Shown here one piece after another: positions 15,669 to 23,680 of a DNA stretch of 64,000 bases. The translations under genes and the position numbers were made by a program. Origin of the DNA: Alphaproteobacteria bacterium (GTDB lineage Bacteria > Pseudomonadota > Alphaproteobacteria > Caulobacterales > Parvularculaceae); NCBI GenBank assembly GCA_016125455.1, contig WGLS01000004.1, positions 1 to 64,000 of the forward strand. The letters are read 5' to 3'. Below the pieces are notes generated by a model, which saw nothing but the letters and a program-made list of their open reading frames with translations, was not told where the DNA came from and made no database searches. Numbering within the stretch: position 1 is the stretch's first letter; the number at the start of each line of letters is the position of its first letter.

Positions 15669-16931
15669 TTACGTTTTGATGGGTTGCGGAATTCGGCGCA
15701 TTGAGGGGAGCGTGCCGTAGGTCAGTGCGCGCCAGAGCCATTCTAGCGGGCCGAAAGCGAAGGCCTTCATCCAGACATGGCTGAAGACGATCTGTGCAGT
15801 GAAGAAAGCAATGACGAGGGGCAGGAAGGTCGAGATGCCCGCCTTGCCGGCGAGGCCCAGTCCAGGACCGACAGAGGTCAGGATCAGGATGATGGCCACG
15901 CTCTGCGAGACGTAATTGGTAAGGGCCATCTGGCCGACAGGCGCCAGGGGTTTGACCAGCCAGGCAACGGTTTTGCCATGAAAGATAAGGACCAGCGCAC
16001 AGACATATCCGGCTGCGATCAATGGTGTGGCAACCGCGTGGGCTGTGACCGCCAGCATTCCGAAAGCCAGGCCGTCAACCATGTCCTCGGTCAGCAGATG
16101 CGCCAGTTCAAGCAAGAACCCTGCGATGAGGCAGGGCCAGAGCCAGCGGCGAAACAGGGAGAGGTTCGTCGATGCGTTCTGAATCCAGCCCTTCCGCGCG
16201 ACCCATGCCCCCATGAAAAACCGGCCGAGCGCGTAGAAAACCCAGGCAACAAATCCGCCGGTGAGAAGCCATCCGAAGATGGTGTTCCTGGCCATAAGAG
16301 ACAGAAATGCCGGAAAGTCGCCCGACTGGGCTGCGGTCTGTTGGGCCAGAACGGTGGCGTCGGAACTGAATGCCTCCTCCAACTGGCCTGAAATACCGGC
16401 CACTTCGAAACCGTAATTGATCACAGGCTTTGCAAACAGAAGCAGCACAATACCGATCCAGAGCAGGGCGCGATCGGGAAACTTGCGGCAGAAGAAGAGG
16501 ATGAACGCAGCCGTGCCGTAAACGTGGAGAATGTCCCAGGCAAATAACCCGAACACATGAAGCCAGCCAAATAAGAGAAGGATGAAGGCGCGCCTCAGGT
16601 ACACGGCCTTGAACGGCGTGCCGCGGGCTTCAAGGCGCTCCATCTGGACCCAGAACCCCAGCCCGAACAGGAATGCGAACAGCGTATTGGCCTTGTCCGC
16701 GACGAAGAGTCGAACCCAGAAGGTGATCGTTTCGTTCAGGGAAGCGGATGGCAGCGCTGCAAGCTGGTCTGACGTGATCAGAATATCCTCGCCGCCAAAC
16801 TCGTAGATGTTGATCAGCATCACGCCGAACAGCGCGAAGCCGCGCAGCACGTCCATGACGGCGTAGCGTTCGCCCTTGGCCGTCGGTACTGCGGCGTCCC
16901 CCAACATGCGTGCGTCCCCCGACCCAGCCAT
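15669..16931 (-). CDS. DUF418 multi-pass membrane protein
   Basis: A 420-residue inner-membrane protein with about ten hydrophobic segments. The N-terminal signature RYAVMDVLRGFALFGVMLINIYEF and a C-terminal half with APVGQMALTNYVSQS and GPLEWLWRALTYG identify the DUF418 family, related to membrane acyltransferase-like proteins and often annotated YeiB-like. The start at 16931 is one base after the TGA of the MFS gene (TGACATG), which implies translational coupling. No substrate is established for the family. In this operon it could be an envelope-modifying or transport component. Confidence 0.88.
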   Translation of the reverse strand: MAGSGDARMLGDAAVPTAKGERYAVMDVLRGFALFGVMLINIYEFGGEDILITSDQLAALPSASLNETITFWVRLFVADKANTLFAFLFGLGFWVQMERLEARGTPFKAVYLRRAFILLLFGWLHVFGLFAWDILHVYGTAAFILFFCRKFPDRALLWIGIVLLLFAKPVINYGFEVAGISGQLEEAFSSDATVLAQQTAAQSGDFPAFLSLMARNTIFGWLLTGGFVAWVFYALGRFFMGAWVARKGWIQNASTNLSLFRRWLWPCLIAGFLLELAHLLTEDMVDGLAFGMLAVTAHAVATPLIAAGYVCALVLIFHGKTVAWLVKPLAPVGQMALTNYVSQSVAIILILTSVGPGLGLAGKAGISTFLPLVIAFFTAQIVFSHVWMKAFAFGPLEWLWRALTYGTLPSMRRIPQPIKT

Positions 16932-16932
16932 G

Positions 16933-18276
16933 TCAGTTTGTCTTGCTCTGCGGCGCATTCACCAGCCGCTCGTCACCGAACCGGCCGAGCAGGAAGAAGA
17001 CAATGCTGACCAGCGAGATTGCAGCGACGTAGAAGTAAGCACCGTCGTAGCCAAATTCCTCAACCACGAGGCCCGACCATCCGGACATTGCAGACCGGCC
17101 AAAATTCGGCACGGCCATGAACATTGCAAACAGACTGGCTGCGACAGCCGGATCGCAAATCCGCATGGCCCAAACGATAGAGACGACTTGAATGGTTGTT
17201 GCGAAGAACAGTTGGGCACTAAAAATGACCTTGAAAGTGGTGGTGTCCTGCCAGCTCGTATAGCTCAGACCGGCAAAAGCTGCGCACGCGATGAGCGCCA
17301 GCGTGACGCAGACCATCGACCAGCGCAGCCCGATCGTTTTTACCAGCACCGGGGCGGTCAGTGCGCCCGCGACGCCCAGGATAAATCCGCTCATGCTCGC
17401 AAAGTTGCTGTAGCCATCGCTGCTCCAGCCCAATTGCTGAACCGCCAGAGTGGGCGATACCGCGTCGGTAAATGCGTAGGTGGCTTGTGAAAGGGCGGAA
17501 GCAAGAAGAAAGAAAAGTGTCGCAGGCACAAATAGGCCGCGGGAAATGCCCTTGAAAATCGGCCACCAGGCTTCCTGTTGCCGCGCTTCGCACTCCGGCG
17601 AGGCCTGTCCAACACTCCACGGCATCAGACACTCGCCGGGGCGTTCTCGAAACAGCGCGACAAAAACCGAAACACCGACCACGAGTGCTGCAAGCAAAAG
17701 GCCCACCAGAGCAATCTGACCGGAGGCCAGAAACCGGCCGGCAACCGCGCCGGCGACGGCGATGCCCAGCCATTGCGCGGAGAACATGAAGCCATTGATC
17801 GTGGTACGCTCCTCGTGAGGGACGAGATCGACTGTCATTCCGTCCGTAGCCACATCGTTCAGCACGGCGCAGACGTTCAACAGGAAGCAAAGCGCCATCA
17901 GCAGACTGACCTCGTCGGCGGAGGGAGCCGCGACAGCAAAGGCTACAAGAGTTGTCGCCATCAGGATCTGCGCGATCATGATCCAGGCACGGCGCCGGCC
18001 CATGGGCCGGAACGTGAACCGATCCATCAGTAGCCCGCCAAAGAGTTTGAGGGACCAGGGCAACACCGCGATGCCAACAAAGGTGCCAACCGTGACAGGA
18101 GTTGCCCCATTGGCTGCGAGCCAGGCCGGTATTGCGATCAAGGCAAGACCAACGGGTACACCCTGCGTGAAATAGAGGAGTATGATCGCAGCAAAGCGCG
18201 CCTGCTTGCTTTCAGTCAGCGAAGGCCAGGCCCCCGCAGGAGTTGGCTCAGCGGGTAGGGAAAAACTGGATGGCAT
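16933..18276 (-). CDS. MFS transporter, AmpG/PAT-like
   Basis: A 447-residue major facilitator with twelve predicted membrane helices. The N-terminal part (LYFTQGVPVGLALIAIPAWLAANGATPVTVGTFVG) and the loop DRFTFRPMGRRRAWIM resemble the AmpG/peptide-acetyl-CoA transporter group. Members import muropeptides or related solutes, but the substrate cannot be predicted. It is the first gene of the long minus-strand operon, with a GGGGG ribosome site and about 200 bp of non-coding sequence upstream containing CGTCAA direct repeats. Downstream it is coupled to the DUF418 gene. Confidence 0.85.
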   Translation of the reverse strand: MPSSFSLPAEPTPAGAWPSLTESKQARFAAIILLYFTQGVPVGLALIAIPAWLAANGATPVTVGTFVGIAVLPWSLKLFGGLLMDRFTFRPMGRRRAWIMIAQILMATTLVAFAVAAPSADEVSLLMALCFLLNVCAVLNDVATDGMTVDLVPHEERTTINGFMFSAQWLGIAVAGAVAGRFLASGQIALVGLLLAALVVGVSVFVALFRERPGECLMPWSVGQASPECEARQQEAWWPIFKGISRGLFVPATLFFLLASALSQATYAFTDAVSPTLAVQQLGWSSDGYSNFASMSGFILGVAGALTAPVLVKTIGLRWSMVCVTLALIACAAFAGLSYTSWQDTTTFKVIFSAQLFFATTIQVVSIVWAMRICDPAVAASLFAMFMAVPNFGRSAMSGWSGLVVEEFGYDGAYFYVAAISLVSIVFFLLGRFGDERLVNAPQSKTN

Positions 18277-18405
18277 GCTGTTTGGCCCCCGACTAACAAG
18301 GCGTAGATTTCTTATTACCGGCGCAAACAGTCAGACTGCTGGGGCTCGCAAAACCCGGTTATTCTTAAAAATTTACTCAACTGAAGTGGACCTGCGCGGC
18401 TGAAA

Positions 18406-18439
18406 TCGTCAACGCCGTGAAGCGTCAAAAAAGCGTCAA
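18406..18439. promoter_or_regulatory. Candidate operator upstream of the 17-gene operon
   Basis: Three direct heptamers, TCGTCAA at 18406, GCGTCAA at 18422 and GCGTCAA at 18433, start 16 and 11 bp apart and lie 130-163 bp upstream of the MFS start. The same pattern with the same spacings precedes the RidA gene at 18928-18961. Heptamers 11 bp apart are the kind of site bound by SARP/OmpR-type winged-helix proteins, and such a regulator is encoded next door. Binding is inferred. Confidence 0.55.
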
Positions 18440-18482
18440 TTCCGTATCTCGCGATACGGCCCCCCCCAACCAAAGTGGCGAC

Positions 18483-18878
18483 TTAAGCCACCGCCGTCGC
18501 TTCAATCTCGATCATAAGCGCAGGGTCGTACAGCGCGGAGACCCCCAAAAGCGTGCATACCGGCTGAACGCCATCCGCCGCGAAGACCGGGATCATCTCC
18601 TCTGCCCTCTCCATGAAGAGCGCCACGTCGGTCGTGTAGATATTCATCCGCACCACATTGGTCGGCTGCATATCGGCCCCAGCCAGCGCGGCCTTGAGAC
18701 AGTCCCACGCCGCCTTGAACTGGGCGACGAGGTCGCCGGGGTGCAAGGCGCTGCCATCTGGCGCAGAGGCGGTCTGGCCGGAGAAATAGACAGTCCGCTC
18801 TTGCCCTTTCACCTCGATGGCGTGGTTCATGTTGAAATGCTGCATCCAGGGCGTCGGATTGACGGCGCGTTTCTGCAT
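18483..18878 (-). CDS. RidA family protein
   Basis: A 131-residue protein of the RidA/YjgF/UK114 family, typically trimeric cytoplasmic enzymes that hydrolyse reactive enamine/imine intermediates. The family segments are visible: VYFSGQTASAPDGS, the central TNVVRMNIYTTDV with the substrate-binding Arg, and the end VCTLLGVSALYDPALMIEIEATAVA. The ATG at 18878 is chosen over upstream ATGs because GGGGAG precedes it at a normal distance and the homology starts there. It lies between the large regulator and the 17-gene operon, all on the minus strand. Not every family member keeps deaminase activity, so the exact reaction is open. Confidence 0.88.
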   Translation of the reverse strand: MQKRAVNPTPWMQHFNMNHAIEVKGQERTVYFSGQTASAPDGSALHPGDLVAQFKAAWDCLKAALAGADMQPTNVVRMNIYTTDVALFMERAEEMIPVFAADGVQPVCTLLGVSALYDPALMIEIEATAVA

Positions 18879-18927
18879 CTTCGGCTCCCCGTTATTGCCA
18901 AAAGATGTCAGCGGCATGAACGCGATC

Positions 18928-18961
18928 GCGTCAACATTTCCCGGCGTCAATAAAGCGTCAA
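18928..18961. promoter_or_regulatory. Candidate operator upstream of RidA
   Basis: GCGTCAA occurs at 18928, 18944 and 18955, again spaced 16 and 11 bp, with the last two separated by 4 bp (TAAA). The array sits between the regulator stop (18973) and the RidA start (18878), 50-84 bp upstream of the gene. Read on the minus strand each heptamer is TTGACGC, so one copy could also serve as a -35 box. It matches the site at 18406-18439. Confidence 0.55.
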
Positions 18962-18972
18962 TTGCGACGCGA

Positions 18973-21048
18973 TCAACGCGGATCAGAGGGCATAAGATCC
19001 GGCCAGCCATAATTCTCCCAGGCTTCGACCAGGCCAATGTCTTCGGCAAAGGACATGAAATCCGGGTGCAGCCGGATGCGGTTCAACGGATCCACATCGG
19101 CCCAAAGATTCATCAACGCCGGCATGTTGGCCGGGTGGATGCGCTCGCGGAAAATCTTCATCGCAAGTTCGGCATGACCCATGAAAACGGCAGGCCACGC
19201 GACCGACGGGTCGTAAGGCTCAGGCAGGGTCTGGTGCAGCATGTCGATGAGATTGCAGTAGGTCTGGCGCGCGTCGGCATCGCCGCTGCAGATACCCTTG
19301 GCTGCTGTCAGCAGGTAGAAGTCGCGCGCTTCATTTGAAATTTCGGCCGCGCCGGGGGGCGACATAATCATGGTGCCGACAAACCTGCGCGCATCGTAAT
19401 AGGTCGCAACGGCCGCTTCATGCTCGCCCATGGCCGCCTGGACCAGTGCCAGGTGCAAGCCCGGCATGTTCAAATCGACCATCCGTTGGCCGGCCTTCAG
19501 CGCCTTATCGAAGTCGCCGAGATTGAGCTGCGCGATGCAGAGCATGGCGTAATTACGGGCATAGACCGGATCCTGATCAATCGCGTCCTCGATATAGGGC
19601 AGGGCGTCCCGGGTCCGACCAAGATACAACATGCAGGAGCCCAGCCGCATGGTGACGTCGGCATTGTTCGGCTCCAGGCGGTAGGCCTGCATGGCGTATT
19701 CGAGCGCCCGCGCGGGATTGAAACACGTCCATTCGTGAATGCTCAAAATAGCGTAGGCGTAGCCCTGACCGGGATTGAGCTCCAACGCCCGCCGCGCGAA
19801 GCCCGCTGCCTTTTCGGACCGCTCGACCCGGTTTAGACACGGTGTGTAGACGATGGTCGAAATGTAAGCTTCGGCAAGCGCTGTCCAGGCTTCGGCAAAG
19901 TCCGGGTCGAGTTGCAAGGCCTGCTCCAGAAGGTCGACGGCCTTGGCCAGCGCGCCGTCGATCATCGCTTTCTGGGTCAGCGAGCGTCCTTGCAGGTAGA
20001 GCGCGTAAGCATCGCGATTTGCCGTCATTCGACGTGGTACGCCGGTGATTCTTTCTGCGATCCCCAGCGCTTCACACAACCCCGCAAGAACGTTTCTGCC
20101 GATTACGCCCCGGTCGTTGAAGAACTCGGCTTCTGTCGCCTCGACGCGATCTGTCCAGACCTGGCGTCCGCTCGTCCCATCGAGCAAGCTGATGGTGAGG
20201 CTGACCCCCTGTGCGGACCGATATACGTTCCCCTCGACCAGATGAGAAACGCCCAGTCGCCCCGCGATTTCCGGTGCTGTTAGTCCCTGTCTGCAGACGG
20301 CCTCAATGGAGGTTCGTCCGGCAAGGGAAATGTCGGTCTGCATCGCCAGCTGCGCCGACAATTCATCTGCCGCCCCTTCCGCCAGGAAATAGTCGCCGCC
20401 CAGTTCGTTGCGCAGGGTAAACGGCAAAATAGCCAGGGTTGTCAGCGAGCGTGGCCGCACGGGGTGCGACCATTGCTGCCAAGCCATCCGAAGCGCATTC
20501 AGAGCGCCCGTCTCATTGCGTGTCTTCAGGTCAGACAGCAAATGTTCGACACCCCTGCGCAGGCGGTTCTCGACCTGTAATCTCTGCGCTTCGAGCCACA
20601 CTTCCAGGGCTTCGCCGTGGTCGATGTTTTCCAGCAAACGCTGGCCTGCAATCTGATTCAGGCTCCTGGTCGCCAGTTCCGCGTTACCTTGCGCGAGCGC
20701 CATTTCCAGCTGCTGCAGATCGGTGCGCACGACACCCGGGCGCAGCACGATCTGCGTGTTTGAAGTGTCCAGAACATCAAGCCCAAACCCTTGAAGCTCG
20801 CGATTAAGGTCATGAAGGCATTGTCGAAGGCTGGCGCGCGCTTGCGGGCGAAATCGACCCTCCCAAATCAGCTTGCTGAGGAACTCGCGCTGTAAAGGTT
20901 GATCCGGGCTGAGGCACAACATGGCCAGAAGGATACGCCCACGGCGGTTACTGACGTCCAGGACAGCGTTTTCCGCATTTTGGAAAACGACTTCGCCAAA
21001 CAATACAACCTGAATGGCAGGTGTGTAATTGAGGGCATCTTCTTGCAT
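18973..21048 (-). CDS. Winged-helix / TolB-like / TPR transcriptional regulator
   Basis: A 691-residue regulator. Residues about 10-100 resemble an OmpR/SARP-type winged helix (VSNRRGRILLAMLCLSPDQPLQREFLSKLIW and RASLRQCLHDLNREL), followed by a helical BTAD-like stretch. Residues about 200-330 match the TolB-like N-terminal fold often joined to such regulators (LTTLAILPFTLRNELGGDYFLAEGAADELSAQL). Residues 345-600 contain TPR-like repeats (LEQALQLDPDFAEAWTALAEAY; ARRALELNPGQGYAYAILS). It has no membrane helix, so it is cytoplasmic, unlike CadC. It precedes RidA and the operon on the same strand, and CGTCAA repeat sites before both suggest it controls them. The signal is unknown. Confidence 0.82.
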   Translation of the reverse strand: MQEDALNYTPAIQVVLFGEVVFQNAENAVLDVSNRRGRILLAMLCLSPDQPLQREFLSKLIWEGRFRPQARASLRQCLHDLNRELQGFGLDVLDTSNTQIVLRPGVVRTDLQQLEMALAQGNAELATRSLNQIAGQRLLENIDHGEALEVWLEAQRLQVENRLRRGVEHLLSDLKTRNETGALNALRMAWQQWSHPVRPRSLTTLAILPFTLRNELGGDYFLAEGAADELSAQLAMQTDISLAGRTSIEAVCRQGLTAPEIAGRLGVSHLVEGNVYRSAQGVSLTISLLDGTSGRQVWTDRVEATEAEFFNDRGVIGRNVLAGLCEALGIAERITGVPRRMTANRDAYALYLQGRSLTQKAMIDGALAKAVDLLEQALQLDPDFAEAWTALAEAYISTIVYTPCLNRVERSEKAAGFARRALELNPGQGYAYAILSIHEWTCFNPARALEYAMQAYRLEPNNADVTMRLGSCMLYLGRTRDALPYIEDAIDQDPVYARNYAMLCIAQLNLGDFDKALKAGQRMVDLNMPGLHLALVQAAMGEHEAAVATYYDARRFVGTMIMSPPGAAEISNEARDFYLLTAAKGICSGDADARQTYCNLIDMLHQTLPEPYDPSVAWPAVFMGHAELAMKIFRERIHPANMPALMNLWADVDPLNRIRLHPDFMSFAEDIGLVEAWENYGWPDLMPSDPR

Positions 21049-21055
21049 CTAATCC

Positions 21056-21270
21056 TCAGCAACAATTACATCGAAGAAGTACCTTAAGACCGATGAGGCG
21101 GCCCGCAACATGCAATGTATTAGCATCGACAGGGAATTCGTGGCCGGCCCCTTTGAGGTGGTTAAACCGGTTGGCTTCGACCATCCTTGAAATCGCGGTC
21201 GCGCTCACGCCGTTCTCCCGCAGTTCAACCGCCCGGGTGATCTTGTACTTGCAGAGATGGCCAAGGAGCC
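21056..21270 (-). pseudogene. Possible decayed coding fragment
   Basis: On the minus strand a frame stays open for about 70 codons with plausible protein composition (LCKYKITRAVELRENGVSATAISRM, then EANRFNHLKGAGHEFPVDANTLHVAGRLIGLKV). It has no start codon and runs into repeat copy C at its left end. It could be the 3' remnant of a gene cut by the repeat. I do not recognise the family, and chance remains possible. Confidence 0.25.
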
Positions 21271-21300
21271 TTTCCGGCTACGTGACGGACGGTGATGACG

Positions 21301-21349
21301 TGTGTTTCATATCCTCGGACAAGACGCGCTTTTGTCCGAGGATATGAAA
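21301..21349. repeat. Perfect 20-bp inverted repeat
   Basis: Arms at 21301-21320 (TGTTTCATATCCTCGGACAA) and 21330-21349 are exact reverse complements around a 9-nt loop. It forms the left edge of repeat copy C. Copy A keeps a shorter, degraded version (CTCGGACA...TGTCCGA). It could be a recombination end, a protein-binding palindrome or a strong RNA hairpin. Confidence 0.85.
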
Positions 21350-21618
21350 CATGCCACTTGGTATTCGTAGAGCGAGTGAGCAGGGTGGTCAGGTGAGCCG
21401 ATCCCGATGCAGAGGCAGTTGGAGCCCAGCCGAAGGTTGGCTTTGAGCAGGGCGTGCATCGGAATCGGGTCAATTGTAACGACGAACCATGCATGCATGA
21501 TTTGATTTGCGTACGGAGCGAGAGCGCCGGAATGGACGACGGTATTCTTCCGCAACTTTTTCGTAGTCCGCTGAATACAAGTAAGATTTTCTCTTCTTTC
21601 ATCATCGAGTGGGAGTAG
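21301..21618 (+). repeat. Dispersed repeat, copy C
   Basis: The most complete copy of the element also seen at 6-310 and 4234-4350. It runs from the 20-bp inverted repeat to TTTCATCATCGAGTGGGAG. Inner matches to copy A include CAGGGCGTGCATCGGA, CATGC-TGCATNATT and ATTTGCGTACGGAGCGA. The right end supplies the GTG that starts the serine hydrolase gene. No transposase or terminal duplication is visible. Confidence 0.65.
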
Positions 21619-22952
21619 TCGCGCGCATCGTCTGGGCCTTCGCGGCGCTCTTGCTCGCCGCGTGCGGAAATCCCGTCGCAAAGAACGCCGATGCGTTGAT
21701 GGACGACCTCGACACCCAAGGCGTGTTCACCGGCGCTGTGGTCATCGCAAAGAAAGGCGAGATCGTATATGAGCGCGGCTTCGGCATGGCTGATGCTTCG
21801 CGGCGATTTTCGCCGGATACGAACGCCGAGGCCGGATCTCTCGCAAAGACCGTGACGGCGACCGCAGTCCTGCTGCTCGAATCAGAAGGCGATATCGACC
21901 TTGATGCGGCGGCGAACACTTATGTCGCGGAATTTCCGTATCCGGAAGTCACAGTGCGCCATCTTCTCAGTCATTCGGCGGGCTTGCCTGATTACGACGC
22001 TTTTGAAGACCTCATCGAGAGCGCCGCGCCGACGGACAATATCTCCCTCCTGAAAGCAGCGGGAGAACGCCAGCCAGCGACAGCCTTCGCGCCGGGCTCC
22101 GAATTTGACTATTGCAATCTTTGCTATGACGCCCTCGCAGCAATTGTCGAGCACGTGTCAGGACAATCATTTATCGACTTTATCGCTGCGCGTTTCTTTT
22201 TGCCCGCCGGTATGACGGACACATATATCCGGCCCGCGAAGTTTGTAGACTGGCCTGGTCCGCGCGCGCTCGGCTACAAACTTCGCGGCGACAAAATCGA
22301 ACTGAATGATGTCTTTGACAACGAAGGTTTTTACGGCGGCGCGAACATCAATTTCACGTCGCGCGACCTAGCCCGGTGGATGATGCTTTGGGCGGAGAAC
22401 CACGCAGCCATCCCCCCAAGCGTCCGCAAAGCGGCGGTGCAGCCGGCGATCATCAACGACGCCGCCTCCGGCATTTCGCTCGGCAGCTGGTATTTCGGCG
22501 GCGACGGAGCGCATTGCTATTATACCGGCCATAATCAGGGCTTTCATGCGTTTGCCTATTGGGACTCGCGGGAAGAGATCGCAATCGCATTTATTTCAAA
22601 CAACACGATGATAGCGCCGATTCAGCCGGCCCTGGCTCGTTCGCTGATCGCTATCGCCGAGGGATGCAAGCCGCAACGCCTTGTGGTCGATACGCAGGAC
22701 GAAGCGGGCGAGGCTGACATCGCCGCCGTTGCCGGAGCCTACAAGGCAGATGCAGGACGCTCGTTTTCAATCCTAAACGAGTCCGGGCGGGCGTTTCTTG
22801 TGTTCTCAGAAGCGCCGCGCCTTCTGCTCTATCCGGTTGGATTCCATATTCTCTATGCGCCGGGCGCAGACATCTATCTGCTTTTCGATCCGTCCAATGA
22901 AGCCGTTGTCGTCTCCTCGGTTTTCGATGAATGGCAGGCCTACCGGCGCTGA
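21609..22952 (+). CDS. Beta-lactamase-related serine hydrolase (lipoprotein)
   Basis: A 447-residue envelope serine hydrolase of the class C beta-lactamase/penicillin-binding family. A signal peptide with lipobox LAAC (Cys19) is followed by the nucleophile motif Ser77-Leu-Ala-Lys80 (GSLAKT), a Tyr-x-Asn motif (DYCNLCYD) and a third motif near GHNQGF. A roughly 100-residue extra domain follows at the C-terminus. Family members cleave peptides, esters or D-amino-acid peptides; resistance is not implied. The only start that gives the signal peptide is the GTG at 21609, which lies inside the conserved right end of repeat copy C and has no good ribosome site, so expression may depend on the repeat. 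Confidence 0.85.
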   Translation: MGVVARIVWAFAALLLAACGNPVAKNADALMDDLDTQGVFTGAVVIAKKGEIVYERGFGMADASRRFSPDTNAEAGSLAKTVTATAVLLLESEGDIDLDAAANTYVAEFPYPEVTVRHLLSHSAGLPDYDAFEDLIESAAPTDNISLLKAAGERQPATAFAPGSEFDYCNLCYDALAAIVEHVSGQSFIDFIAARFFLPAGMTDTYIRPAKFVDWPGPRALGYKLRGDKIELNDVFDNEGFYGGANINFTSRDLARWMMLWAENHAAIPPSVRKAAVQPAIINDAASGISLGSWYFGGDGAHCYYTGHNQGFHAFAYWDSREEIAIAFISNNTMIAPIQPALARSLIAIAEGCKPQRLVVDTQDEAGEADIAAVAGAYKADAGRSFSILNESGRAFLVFSEAPRLLLYPVGFHILYAPGADIYLLFDPSNEAVVVSSVFDEWQAYRR

Positions 22953-22973
22953 CGCCGCCAGGAGCGCGGCGTC
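22951..22973 (+). terminator. Hairpin after the serine hydrolase
   Basis: An 8-bp perfect stem (GACGCCGC and GCGGCGTC) with a 7-nt loop starts at the stop codon. There is no clear T-run, so it is only a candidate terminator between convergent genes. Confidence 0.4.
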
Positions 22974-23077
22974 AACCGCTTTCTCCATGATGTGACGTGT
23001 GACGTCGAAGCCGACAGGTACGATTGAGCGGGAGTAACGAACGATGCTCGCGCTGAACGTTTCGCAAGCTTTCCCGG

Positions 23078-23554
23078 TCAGTCTTTCGCCGCGCGCGCCG
23101 TCGCAAGCACCGCCAGTAGGAAACTGCCGAGCGCGATCGCGACGCGGATCCAGTGAAGCCCCACCCATAATTCGATGACACCGACGATTTCGTCTGCTGA
23201 GTATTTTTCCATGAAAGCGGCGATGACGACCTGCACGTGATAGCCGGCTGTTATTGCGGCGTTCAAGAGCCAGAGTCCCAAAGACCAGGACCAAAGACGC
23301 CGGACCGGCGTTGCCTTTGGCGCCGCCAGCGCCGACGCTGCGAGCGCGTAAGTCTTTACGAGCGCGATCGGAATGATTGCGCAGGCGATTGCGAGCCAAT
23401 ACCTGGGGAACAGTTGAACAAGCTGTTCACCTGTCATCGCCGGGACAAGGTCGCCGAGACCCAGAAAGACGATCCCGAAGCTCAGTCCGACCATGAGCGC
23501 GCCGCCGGCGAAGAGGCCTGTCGCAATGACTGCGGTGAAGTAGGGTCGAGTCAT
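23078..23554 (-). CDS. Small four-helix membrane protein (DUF1772-like)
   Basis: A 158-residue integral membrane protein with four hydrophobic segments near residues 8-34, 52-74, 88-108 and 128-152. The spacing and the start (MTRPYFTAVIATGLFAGGALMVGLSFG) resemble DUF1772/anthrone-oxygenase-like proteins, but the match is by eye and not firm. An AGGAAA ribosome site precedes the ATG. It is downstream of the YdjM-like membrane gene on the same strand (126-bp gap), and both diverge from the TetR regulator, a possible controller. No function can be assigned. Confidence 0.6.
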   Translation of the reverse strand: MTRPYFTAVIATGLFAGGALMVGLSFGIVFLGLGDLVPAMTGEQLVQLFPRYWLAIACAIIPIALVKTYALAASALAAPKATPVRRLWSWSLGLWLLNAAITAGYHVQVVIAAFMEKYSADEIVGVIELWVGLHWIRVAIALGSFLLAVLATARAAKD

Positions 23555-23680
23555 TTTAAATTTTTTCCTGGTATTTGATGGCCTTGGCGAGGCAATGCAG
23601 GTAGCGCAGCCGCTTCTAATTTCGTGTCGGCGGCGCCGGTATGATCGCCTCGAACTTGGCCCTGCTCAGCTCTTGGGCGG

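Noticed and set aside
21609-22952. True beta-lactamase (antibiotic resistance) gene
   Set aside because: The motifs fit the wide serine hydrolase/PBP family, and the extra C-terminal domain and lipoprotein signal are not those of class C resistance enzymes.
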